The notes under the pieces were generated by a model that was given only the letters and a program-made list of their open reading frames with translations, was not told the DNA's origin and ran no database searches. A program made the position numbers and the translations under genes. A stretch of DNA of 64,000 nt, taken from assembly GCA_963664635.1 (NCBI GenBank), contig OY761542.1, positions 4,588,001 through 4,652,000 of the forward strand. The letters are read 5' to 3'. Positions 1 to 7,094 of the stretch are shown here, piece after piece. This DNA is from VXNE01 sp963664635 (GTDB taxonomy: Bacteria > Pseudomonadota > Gammaproteobacteria > Pseudomonadales > Azotimanducaceae). The stretch's first letter is position 1. Each line of letters begins with the position of its first letter.

Positions 1-963
1 GAATACCTCCTCGGAACCAGCATCGCCCGTCCGCTCATCGCCAAGCGCCTGGTGGAGATCGCGGCGGAGTCCGGAGCGGAAGCGGTCGCGCACGGCGCCA
101 CCGGGAAGGGCAACGACCAGGTGCGCTTCGAACTCGGCGCCTACGCGCTCGACCCGGACATCCGCGTGATCGCACCCTGGCGCGAGTGGGATCTCGTGTC
201 CCGCGAGGCGCTGATGGACTACTGCCAGAGCCGCCGGATTCCCGTGGACTTCCAGCAGGGTGAGAAGTCGCCCTACTCCATGGACGCCAACCTGCTGCAC
301 ATCTCCTACGAGGGGGGCGTGCTCGAAGACCCCGGCAGCGAGCCCGATCCCTCCATGTGGCGCTGGACGGTCGCCCCCGAGGAAGCCCCGGACGCGGCGG
401 CCCTCATCGAGCTGGATTTCGAGCAGGGAGACGTGGTCGCCGTCGATGGGACGCCGATGACGCCCGCCACGGTGCTCCGTCACCTCAACGTCGTCGGGGG
501 CAGCCACGGCATCGGCCGCAGCGACATCGTCGAGAACCGCTACGTCGGCATGAAGTCCCGCGGCTGCTACGAGACCCCCGGCGGCACGATTCTCCTCAAG
601 GCCCACCGCGCGATGGAATCCATCACCATGGACCGCGAGGTGATGCACCTGCGCGACGAACTCATGCCCCGCTACGCGAAGCTCATCTACAACGGGTACT
701 GGTGGTCTCCGGAGCGGCAGGTGCTGCAGGCCCTCATCGACGCGTCGCAGCAGGTCGTCAACGGCCGGGTCCGGCTCAAGCTCTACAAGGGCAACGTCTC
801 GGTCGCCGGCCGCTGGTCGTCGTCCGACAACCTGTACGACGCGGACGTGGTGACGTTCGAGGACGACGGCGGCGCGTACCGTCAACGCGACGCCGAAGGG
901 TTCATCCGATTGAACGCCCTGCGGCTGCGGCTGGCGGCGAAGCAGGGGCGCGGCTACACGTAG
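1..963 (+). CDS. argG: Argininosuccinate synthase, C-terminal part (5' truncated by the window)
   Basis: The frame is open from the first base, so the start and the N-terminal ATP-binding P-loop lie outside the window. The visible 320 residues cover the citrulline/aspartate-binding part (HGATGKGNDQVRFE) and the later stretch with GRSDIVENRYVGMKSRG and YETPGGTIL, all typical of ArgG. The enzyme joins citrulline and aspartate with ATP cleavage to form argininosuccinate in arginine biosynthesis, in the cytoplasm. The C terminus (LAAKQGRGYT) is intact. The TAG stop is part of a GTAG palindrome (see repeat at 960-984). Downstream lie only repeats and insertion sequences, so nothing suggests an operon partner on this side. 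Confidence 0.96.
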   Translation, partial: EYLLGTSIARPLIAKRLVEIAAESGAEAVAHGATGKGNDQVRFELGAYALDPDIRVIAPWREWDLVSREALMDYCQSRRIPVDFQQGEKSPYSMDANLLHISYEGGVLEDPGSEPDPSMWRWTVAPEEAPDAAALIELDFEQGDVVAVDGTPMTPATVLRHLNVVGGSHGIGRSDIVENRYVGMKSRGCYETPGGTILLKAHRAMESITMDREVMHLRDELMPRYAKLIYNGYWWSPERQVLQALIDASQQVVNGRVRLKLYKGNVSVAGRWSSSDNLYDADVVTFEDDGGAYRQRDAEGFIRLNALRLRLAAKQGRGYT

Positions 964-984
964 GGGACGGGCTCGTCCCGTCCC
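960..984 (+). repeat. GTAG-type REP palindrome overlapping the argG stop codon
   Basis: GTAG (960-963, containing the argG stop TAG) is followed by an 8-bp perfect hairpin: GGGACGGG (964-971), loop CTCGT, CCCGTCCC (977-984). Two further perfect hairpins follow at 988-1002 (GCGACC/GGTCGC) and 1007-1029 (GCAGTTCGGC/GCCGAACTGC), making a BIME-like cluster. The hairpin could also end argG transcription. Confidence 0.75.
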
Positions 985-1122
985 GGCGCGACCTGCGGTC
1001 GCGTTCGCAGTTCGGCTGCGCCGAACTGCCCTGTCCCAAGGGGTCGCGAAACATCCTCCGGACCGCAGGTCTCGCACGCATGAACTGTGTCGGAGACGGG
1101 CGACCACATCCGCGCACGACCG

Positions 1123-1147
1123 GTAGGGAACGGGCTCGTCCCGTCCC
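1123..1147 (+). repeat. GTAG-type REP palindrome, not attached to a gene
   Basis: GTAG (1123-1126), then GGAACGGG, loop CTCGT, CCCGTCCC (1140-1147). It is nearly identical to the argG REP at 960-984 and to the one at 23364-23388. The stretch 1030-1122 before it holds no recognisable gene. Confidence 0.7.
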
Positions 1148-1175
1148 GTCTCGATTGCGTGCATGGCCTCGACAC

Positions 1176-1198
1176 GGGCGACGACAAGCCCCGCCCCT
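1176..1198 (-). repeat. Half of a GTAG REP split by IS110 copy A
   Basis: Read on the minus strand and joined across the element to the prs stop codon at 4753-4756, this gives GTAG followed by GGGCG (complement of 1192-1196) and CGCCC (complement of 1176-1180) as hairpin arms. The same palindrome family is split by IS110 copy B at 46738-46741 / 48422-48442. IS110 copy A therefore sits inside the GTAG of this REP. Confidence 0.7.
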
Positions 1199-1211
1199 GT
1201 ACCCTTCCCAG

Positions 1212-1385
1212 TGCTCCGTGCCGAAGGCGTGGAGCGGGCAGAACTGCCGGGAGCGACCGGTCGCCCCTTGTGCCGAGAGCACCACTGTAGGACCTGTGCC
1301 CCGGCAGTTCCGCCACGATCGATGCCCAGTGAACAGTCCGCGCCCCGAGCGCCGGTACAGGGACAGGCAGGGATCGTGGCACGCC
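1212..1385 (+). ncRNA. Predicted IS110 bridge RNA (copy A)
   Basis: Two perfect stem-loops lie in the left non-coding end. Stem 1 (1241-1250 with 1301-1310, GAACTGCCGG/CCGGCAGTTC) closes a loop with GGTCGCCCCT (1259-1268) and CTGTAG (1285-1290). These match the left side of the insertion site at copy B (10 of 10) and the complement of the right side at this copy (6 of 6). Stem 2 (1312-1320 with 1372-1380, GCCACGATC/GATCGTGGC) closes a loop with GTGAACAGTC (1329-1338), identical to the right end of the element, and GGTACAG (1354-1360), complementary to its left end. This is the target-loop plus donor-loop plan known for IS621-type bridge RNAs. Transcript ends are estimates. Confidence 0.8.
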
Positions 1386-1520
1386 GTGAACGGGCAAGCA
1401 ACCGGGAGGCGGGACGAGGGTGTACGTCAAAAATGTGATGCGGAGAGGGAAGGTTGAGATGTGGCGGGGTTGAGCGGATACTTCTGGCAATGTTCATATT
1501 TGCCAGACGGGGAGGCCTCC

Positions 1521-1916
1521 ATGGCGGCGCCACGCGACATCGACGTTCTAACCGGGCAGCGGGATGAGTTGTTGGGGGAGTTGGCCGGGGTGGGCGACCT
1601 GCGGCCGGGCACGCTGCAGGCGCGCTACCGCCGGTGCGGCAAGCCGACCTGCCACTGCGCGCGGGAGGGCGATCCGGGGCACGGGCCGAAGTGGGTGCTG
1701 GTGTCGCGCGTCGCGGGCGGGACGCGCAACTGGACGATACCGGACGAGGCCGTGCAGCGGACGCGGGAGCATCTCGACGAGTGCCGGCGCTTCCGGGAGT
1801 TGACGCGGGAGCTGATCGCCGTCGGCGACGAGTTGTGCCAGGCGCGGCTGGAGGGGGACGCGCCCGGGGCACCGGGAAAAAGGGGGCGGCGGAGCCCGCG
1901 TTCGAGGCGCGGCTAG
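1521..1916 (+). CDS. ISKra4-element first ORF (zinc-finger-like N-terminal part of the transposase)
   Basis: This ORF encodes 131 residues. The start at 1521 has GGGGAGG a few bases upstream; an in-frame start at 1461 lacks such a site. The central part RYRRCGKPTCHCA followed by GHGPKW is a cysteine/histidine cluster found in proteins encoded with this IS type and probably binds DNA. The ORF runs out of frame at a homopolymer region (five A then five G at 1877-1886). A -1 slip there (A AAA AGG) would join it to the DDE domain encoded by the next ORF. Alternatively the two are separate proteins. No independent function can be assigned. Confidence 0.7.
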   Translation: MAAPRDIDVLTGQRDELLGELAGVGDLRPGTLQARYRRCGKPTCHCAREGDPGHGPKWVLVSRVAGGTRNWTIPDEAVQRTREHLDECRRFRELTRELIAVGDELCQARLEGDAPGAPGKRGRRSPRSRRG

Positions 1917-3256
1917 CGACGGTGCTGGACGCCGAGGCGGGGCGGCTGCTCGGGGAGGGGGTGCTGGACGGGATCGGCTTCGAGCGGCTGGAACGCGCCT
2001 GCCGCCGGGTCGCCCTGGAGGCGATGGGCCGGGCGCTGGCGGCGCGGCTGAACGCCGACCGCTCGGACGAGCGCGGGCCGCGGCTGGCGTGCCCTCGGCG
2101 GGACCGAAGCGACCACCGCGGCGACGGCATGGCGCGCCATGCCGGGCGGCGCGCGAAGACCTTCGTCACGGCGCTCGGGGAGATGGAACTGGTGCGCGCG
2201 TGGTACCACTGCGACGCCTGCGGCCGCGGCTTCGCGCCGCGCGACCGGGAACTCGGCTTCGGCGACGGCGGTCTGTCGCCGGCGGTGCTGCGCATGGTCG
2301 GCAGCGCGGCCGGCGAGGTGAGCTTCGCCACGGCCGGTTCCCTGCTGCACGAACTGGCGGGCCTGAACGTCGACGCCAAAACGGTGGAGCGCCGCGCCGA
2401 GGCGCTCGGCCGCGAGATCGCGGCGGACGAACGGGACCGGGTCGCGGCCGGGCCCGCCACCGCGCGCACGCTGTATCTCGGTCTCGACGGCACCGGCGTG
2501 CCGGTGCGCCGCGCCGAGACCGAAGGGCGGGCCGGCAAGCAGCCGGACGGTTCCGCGAAGACGCGCGAGGCGAAGCTCGCGGTGGTGTGGTCCGCCGAGC
2601 GGACCGGCGCCGACGGCGCCCCGGCGCGCGACCCCGGCTCGGTCACCTGCTCCGCCGCCATCGAGTCCGCCGCCACGCGCGACACCGACACCGTTCCCGC
2701 GCCCTTCGCGCGGCGCGTCGTGCGCGAGGCCGCGCGGCGCGGCTTCGGGGCCGCCGAACGCCGCGTGGTGCTCGGCGACGGCGCGGCCTGGATCTGGAAC
2801 ATCGCCGCGGAGCACTTCCCCGGCGCCGTCGAGATCGTCGACGTGTTCCACGCCGCCGAACACCTGCACGACATCGCCAAGGCCGTCTACGGCAACGACA
2901 ACGACCTCGCGCGCGTCTGGGCGGAGCAGCGCCGCGGCGAACTCCTCGCCGGCGCCTTCGACGACCTGCTCCGGGCCGTCGGCGCCCACGCCGGCCGCTG
3001 CGAGGAGGCCCGCAAGGGGCGCGCCTACTTCGCCGGCAACCGCCGCCGCATGGACTATCCCGGGTTCCGCGCCCGGGGACTGTGCATCGGCAGCGGCGTC
3101 GTCGAGGGCGCCTGCCGGAACGTCGTCGCCAGCCGCCTCAAGCGCGGCGGCATGCGCTGGACCGTCGCCGGCGCCGACGCCATCCTCGCCCTGCGTTCCT
3201 ACATCGTCAGCCACCGCTTCGACGACTTCTGGCACCGCCGCGCCGCCGCAAAATGA
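1874..3256 (+). CDS. ISKra4-family DDE transposase (main ORF)
   Basis: The start given is the -1 frameshift junction with the preceding ORF; an independent GTG at 1922 is also possible, six bases after the upstream stop. About 460 residues. The catalytic triad is visible in family context: Asp in YLGLDGTGVPVRR, Asp in VVLGDGAAWIWN, and Glu in GSGVVEGACRNVV followed by LKRGGMRW. A CDACGRGFAPRD zinc-binding segment precedes the core. The protein would cut and join the element ends. The reading frame is complete with no internal stop, and the ends and target duplication are intact, so the element may be active. Confidence 0.85.
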   Translation, partial: GKKGAAEPAFEARLATVLDAEAGRLLGEGVLDGIGFERLERACRRVALEAMGRALAARLNADRSDERGPRLACPRRDRSDHRGDGMARHAGRRAKTFVTALGEMELVRAWYHCDACGRGFAPRDRELGFGDGGLSPAVLRMVGSAAGEVSFATAGSLLHELAGLNVDAKTVERRAEALGREIAADERDRVAAGPATARTLYLGLDGTGVPVRRAETEGRAGKQPDGSAKTREAKLAVVWSAERTGADGAPARDPGSVTCSAAIESAATRDTDTVPAPFARRVVREAARRGFGAAERRVVLGDGAAWIWNIAAEHFPGAVEIVDVFHAAEHLHDIAKAVYGNDNDLARVWAEQRRGELLAGAFDDLLRAVGAHAGRCEEARKGRAYFAGNRRRMDYPGFRARGLCIGSGVVEGACRNVVASRLKRGGMRWTVAGADAILALRSYIVSHRFDDFWHRRAAAK

Positions 3257-3293
3257 CCTTCATCTCACAATCAAGACGTACACCCGCGGGACG

Positions 3294-4544
3294 ATGTCGG
3301 AACTGAACTGGTACGTTGGTGTGGACTGGGCGTCGCAGAACCACCAGGTGTGCGTGCTTGACGGCGACGGCGCGGTGCGCGGCGAGCGCGTGTTCGCGCA
3401 CGGCGGACCGGGTCTTGGCACGATGGCGTCGTGGATCGTGGAGACGGCCGGCGGGGTGCCGCCGGCGACGGTGGGCGTGGCGATCGAGACGCCGCGCGGC
3501 CCGGTGGTGGAGAGCCTGCTGGCATACGGTCTGGCGGTGCACTCGATCAACCCGAAGCGGCTGGACCGGTTCCGCGACCGGTACTCGCCGGCGGGCGCCA
3601 AGGACGATCGTCTGGACGCGCGGGTGCTGGCCTCGGCGCTGCGCACGGACCCGCACTGCCTGCGCCGGGTGGCGACGCTGGATCCGCAGCTCGTCGAACT
3701 GCGCGCGTGGACGCGCATCCGCGAGGAGCTCATGGGCGAGCGGACGCGGCTGCTGAACCGCATGCACGAGATGCTGTGGCGCTACTACCCGGCGTTCCAC
3801 CAGCTGGTCGGCGACGACCTGTCGGCAGCCTGGGCGCAGGCGCTGTGGCAGCGCGTGCCGACGCCGGCGGCGGCGCGCCGCACGCGCGTGTCGACGTACG
3901 AGAAGCTGTTGCGGAAGCACCGCATCCGCCGCTTCGACGCTGCGTCGCTGAAGGCCCGGCTGACCGAGCGGGCGCCGGACATCGAGCCCGCGGCGGCGAC
4001 CGCCGCCGAGACGCATGCGCGCCTGCTGACAAAGCGGCTGGCGCTGGTCGCCGGGCAGTTGACCGAGGCCGAGGCGCGCATTGACGCGCTGCTGGGCGAA
4101 CTCGGCGGCGCGGACCCTGGCAGTGACACGCCATCGACGACGGACGGGACGCCGCGCGACGCGACCATCCCGCGCTCCATCACCGGCATCGGCCCGAGCG
4201 TGCTGTCGACCCTGCTCGCGGAGGCGGGCGATGTCCTCGGCCGGCGTGACTACCAGGCGCTGCGCTGCCTGTGCGGGACGGCGCCGGTCACCCGGCAGTC
4301 CGGGCGCATGCGCATCGTCACCCGGCGCTTGGCCGTGCACGGTCGGCTGCGCGACATGGTCCAGCACTGGGCGCGTGTCGCGGTCCAGCGCGACGCCGGC
4401 TGCGACGCGAAGTACCGCGCGTTGCGGGCACGCGGCCACGGCCACCACCGCGCCTTGCGCTCGGTGGCCGACGGCCTGCCGCGCATCGCCTGCGCAATGC
4501 TGCGCGACGGCACGCTGTACGAACCCCGGTGCGTCCAACCATGA
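3294..4544 (+). CDS. IS110-family DEDD transposase, copy A
   Basis: 416 residues. The N-terminal RuvC-like DEDD domain shows Asp11 (VGVDWASQ), Glu65 (VAIETPRGP) and the KDDRLDAR pair near residues 104-108. The C-terminal transposase-20 domain (ITGIGPSVLSTLLAE, then TAPVTRQSGR with the candidate nucleophilic serine) is complete. The product would work with the bridge RNA to recombine element and target at a CT core. The ATG overlaps the last base of the ISKra4 target duplication, so the coding sequence survived the nested insertion but lost its natural upstream region. It is nearly identical to copy B (46951-48201); differences include LGTM versus LCMM and PRIA versus LRIA. Confidence 0.93.
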   Translation: MSELNWYVGVDWASQNHQVCVLDGDGAVRGERVFAHGGPGLGTMASWIVETAGGVPPATVGVAIETPRGPVVESLLAYGLAVHSINPKRLDRFRDRYSPAGAKDDRLDARVLASALRTDPHCLRRVATLDPQLVELRAWTRIREELMGERTRLLNRMHEMLWRYYPAFHQLVGDDLSAAWAQALWQRVPTPAAARRTRVSTYEKLLRKHRIRRFDAASLKARLTERAPDIEPAAATAAETHARLLTKRLALVAGQLTEAEARIDALLGELGGADPGSDTPSTTDGTPRDATIPRSITGIGPSVLSTLLAEAGDVLGRRDYQALRCLCGTAPVTRQSGRMRIVTRRLAVHGRLRDMVQHWARVAVQRDAGCDAKYRALRARGHGHHRALRSVADGLPRIACAMLRDGTLYEPRCVQP

Positions 4545-4752
4545 ACGGCGCGCGCTACGCCTCGCGGCGCAGGACGCGTAGCGGCCGAAGCGCGAGGCGC
4601 AGCGCGCGCACGTCCTAGCCGGACGCACCGGGGTTCGCACGTCGCGTGCCACAGCAGCGCATCGCCCCCGGGGCCACAAGACGTGGGAGGCACGCCGCGA
4701 ACCAGGTCGGAAAAACCGACCCAAAAAAAGACTTGCAGGAAGGTGAACAGTC

Positions 4753-6000
4753 CTACAGGCGCAGGCGGAGCTGGTTGTCGCGGCGACCGCCGTTGGCGCC
4801 GCGCAGTTCGTTGCGGCTCGAGTAGTCGAGCTGGTAGTAGGCGCCGGCCTGTTGCAGGCGCCTCGGGTGATACCGCTCCGCCGGGTCCTCGCGTCCCTCG
4901 AGGCAGTGCAGGATCGCGTCCGCCAGGAACGCCTCGATCTTCAGCACCACGATCTTCTGCCGCAGGCGCCCCTGGTCGTCCCGGTTCAGCACGTTCGGCA
5001 GCGTGTTGGTGGTCGCGAACTCCGTCAGGGCCCCGGCATGCAGGTTCTCCCGGGCTTCCGGGGAGATGTAGGTGTGCGTGCAGTAGAAGTAGATGCGCCG
5101 CGGACGCGTGGCCTCGTTCTCGTGCAGGAGGCTCGCGGCAGTCGCGATCGTGCCCCCCGTCCGTACCATGTCGTCGAGGATGAAGACCTCCCGGTCCTTC
5201 AGCCGATGCGCGTTGGCCGGCAGCGTCATCTCCACGCTGCGCTGGCCATGCCGCTGCTTCTCGAGGACGACGACCTCCGCATCCCGCAGGCCCGTGTACC
5301 GCCGTACGCTGCGCACGAAGTCCTCCGCACCCTGGTCGGGCGCGACCAGTCCCACGTTCTCCCCCACACCCTGCGGCCTGGCCACCTGCAGAATGTAGTG
5401 TGCGACGAGGTAGGCGATGTCCAGGTTGAAGAAGGCGGGCGTCGCGCCGTTCGTGTCGAATACCTCGTCGTAGATCCTCTTAAGGACGTCGGGCTTGTGG
5501 TTGTGCACCGCGACGACCTGGTCGACTCCGGCGCCCCGCAGCATCTGGGCGTACAGTTGCGCCGACGCCGGTTGTCCGTCGAACTTCTTGTACGACTCCG
5601 GGCCCGTCATCTGCGGATGGTCCGTGGAGTGCGGCCCCCGATCCTGGGCCGAGAAGAACAGGTCCGGCTCGACCAGCACGACGCGCTCGGCGCCGTTCTC
5701 CTTGGCGGCGGAGGCGATCAGCAGGTTGCGCATCGCCAGTTCGACCCGCGTGTGCTGCGGGGACGAGGTGGAGATCACGTAGACGCGCTTGCCCTCGAGA
5801 TGGCTGCCGATGCGCTCGAGATCGCTCGCGTCGCTGATGAAGCGGGGACAGAACTCGGAATTCGCGAATGTCTTCAGCGAGATGACGTCGGAGACCTGCG
5901 GTTCCTGACCTACGTGGTGGGCGGTATCGAGCGCGAAGGAGGCATCCGACCAGTTGGACACGATCATGAGATCGTTCCGGTAGTGCAGTCCGCTGTCCAT
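4753..6000 (-). CDS. prs: Ribose-phosphate diphosphokinase (PRPP synthase), long divergent form
   Basis: 415 residues, about 100 longer than the usual bacterial Prs. It makes phosphoribosyl pyrophosphate from ribose 5-phosphate and ATP, for nucleotide, histidine and tryptophan synthesis. The PRPP-binding loop FILDDMVRTGGTI is clear, and the preceding EKQRHGQR fits the flexible catalytic-loop Lys-x-Arg. FSAQDRG corresponds to the ATP-binding RQDR region and LVAPDQGAEDF to the usual PD-G motif. Extra segments sit between these and at the C terminus. ATG at 6000 is the first start; Met12 is an alternative. The TAG stop adjoins the right end of IS110 copy A and was originally part of a GTAG REP. 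It may be a second, atypical paralog. Confidence 0.85.
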   Translation of the reverse strand: MDSGLHYRNDLMIVSNWSDASFALDTAHHVGQEPQVSDVISLKTFANSEFCPRFISDASDLERIGSHLEGKRVYVISTSSPQHTRVELAMRNLLIASAAKENGAERVVLVEPDLFFSAQDRGPHSTDHPQMTGPESYKKFDGQPASAQLYAQMLRGAGVDQVVAVHNHKPDVLKRIYDEVFDTNGATPAFFNLDIAYLVAHYILQVARPQGVGENVGLVAPDQGAEDFVRSVRRYTGLRDAEVVVLEKQRHGQRSVEMTLPANAHRLKDREVFILDDMVRTGGTIATAASLLHENEATRPRRIYFYCTHTYISPEARENLHAGALTEFATTNTLPNVLNRDDQGRLRQKIVVLKIEAFLADAILHCLEGREDPAERYHPRRLQQAGAYYQLDYSSRNELRGANGGRRDNQLRLRL

Positions 6001-6240
6001 CTTCCCCCTTCGCGCTACCCCGCGGCTGCCGCCGGACCGGCATCGGGCGTGCCGCTTCGCGCGGGGAATCGCGCGACGCGGATCATAACACCGCGCCTCC
6101 GGGGTCGGCGGATCGGCCTAGCCCGCATTTCTCACCAGGCCGCTGGTCGGCGCCAAAAGGCCGTGCGGTTTCAAGAGGTTGACCATGGCGCCACATGATC
6201 GTGCCGATGCCGGACTGCGCTGGCCGCGCCCTCGCGGGTC

Positions 6241-6322
6241 TTTTGGCCCCGTGCGCGCACATGCTCCCTCAACCGTAGGCCCCGCTATGCTCTCGGTCGC
6301 GAGCACGCGCACGGGGCCAAAA
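6241..6322. repeat. 17-bp perfect inverted repeat inside the relic
   Basis: TTTTGGCCCCGTGCGCG (6241-6257) is repeated in inverse at 6306-6322. The arms extend imperfectly inward (TGCTC/GAGCA), leaving a spacer of about 48 bp. It could be a sub-terminal structure of the old element or a bidirectional hairpin. No gene is visible across it. Confidence 0.6.
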
Positions 6323-6426
6323 TCCTCCGCGATCATCGCGGCCCCCCGGGTAGAGTCGACGACTGGCGCGGTGGTGGGCTGGCCTAACCCGATTTAGACC
6401 CACTCCGTTTCCAGTCGCCGCTCGGC

Positions 6427-6459
6427 GAACCGGACGTGCGGGTTTCCCGCATCCGGCTC
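6427..6459 (-). ncRNA. Group II intron domain V
   Basis: A 33-nt hairpin with the conserved AGC triad near its 5' end, an 8-bp lower stem including a G.U pair, a CG bulge on the 3' side and a GC-rich upper stem. The apical loop is AAA, one base short of the usual GNRA tetraloop, which may reduce splicing. Confidence 0.8.
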
Positions 6460-6660
6460 TCTCCGGGATCATGCCTTCGCCCACGGAGGGTCGCGCGTTG
6501 ACACGGACGGGTGCTCGAGGCGCAACACGAGTTGAGCCCTCGTCGGGATGGCGGTGAGTCCCTTGATCCCCGTCACCCGTTGTCGGCACAACCACCAGCG
6601 GGGCCGACACGCGCCCGGCGCGGCGCTGGCGCGCCGACTGCCGCCGTGTCCCGCGCGGCG

Positions 6661-6759
6661 CTACCGCCAGTTCGTCGATGCATGCTCGACTTCCTCCTTC
6701 GCTTTCACATGGGATGCCTCGCGCAGCTTCTCGACCGTTATCGGCGTTGCCAGACTCAT
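6661..6759 (-). pseudogene. N-terminal remnant of a group II intron reverse transcriptase/maturase
   Basis: The 32-codon frame begins MSLATPITVEKLREA and goes on to KAKEE, closely resembling the start of the common bacterial intron-encoded proteins. It then leaves the conserved sequence and stops. The remaining several hundred residues (fingers, palm with YADD, X domain) are missing. This shows an internal deletion of the intron ORF. Confidence 0.65.
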
Positions 6760-7094
6760 GCGTCAATCGCCCGTCGCGCGCTCCTGCCAGCACCGTTCCC
6801 AGACCAAGGGTCCTTTCCTCCACCAGCGTTACCCGGCTTCACCAGTACCACGACCCCATCCGCCACCCCGAAGGGCCGGTTCCGTGCCTCACGACACCAC
6901 CGTTGGCCAGCGCCGCCACGCCAGCCACCCCGAGGGGCTTCCCGTGTTGCACACGATCCCCCTACGCACATGCCGTCGCCACTACCCCGGCGGAACCGTT
7001 GGGTGCGCGTGTCGCTCTCCTTCCCCAACGGCGGCGGCCCTCCCCGAAACTCAGGCGGGTCGGCTTCCGCATTGCCCTTTTCGAGGCCTGCTTA

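Larger units (their letters stand above)
1418..3285 (+). mobile_element. ISKra4-family insertion sequence nested in IS110 copy A
   Basis: The element is 1868 bp long. Its ends are a perfect 11-bp inverted repeat, GGGTGTACGTC (1418-1428) and GACGTACACCC (3275-3285), which continues imperfectly to about 21 bp. It is flanked by a 9-bp target duplication, GCGGGACGA, at 1409-1417 and 3286-3294. The intact second IS110 copy has this 9-mer once, which confirms the insertion event. The right-hand duplication ends on the A of the IS110 transposase start codon, so that gene is still complete, but it is separated from the IS110 left end and bridge RNA. Confidence 0.93.
1197..4752 (+). mobile_element. 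IS110-family element, copy A, interrupted by an ISKra4-family element
   Basis: The limits come from aligning this locus with the second copy at 46742-48421. The left end starts at CTGTACC (1197) and the right end finishes at GTGAACAGTC (4743-4752). A CT dinucleotide is present at both junctions (1197-1198 and 4753-4754), the usual core of IS110 recombination, and there is no longer target duplication. After removing the nested element (1418-3285) and its 9-bp duplication the length is 1679 bp, against 1680 bp for copy B. The single-base difference lies in the right end. The parts are a left non-coding end with a predicted bridge RNA, one DEDD transposase gene, and a right non-coding end of about 208 bp (4545-4752). 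Confidence 0.9.

Noticed and set aside
4545..4752. IS110 right non-coding end as bridge RNA location (IS1111 type)
   Set aside because: The four guide matches and both perfect stems lie in the left end; the right end shows no equivalent pair of guides.
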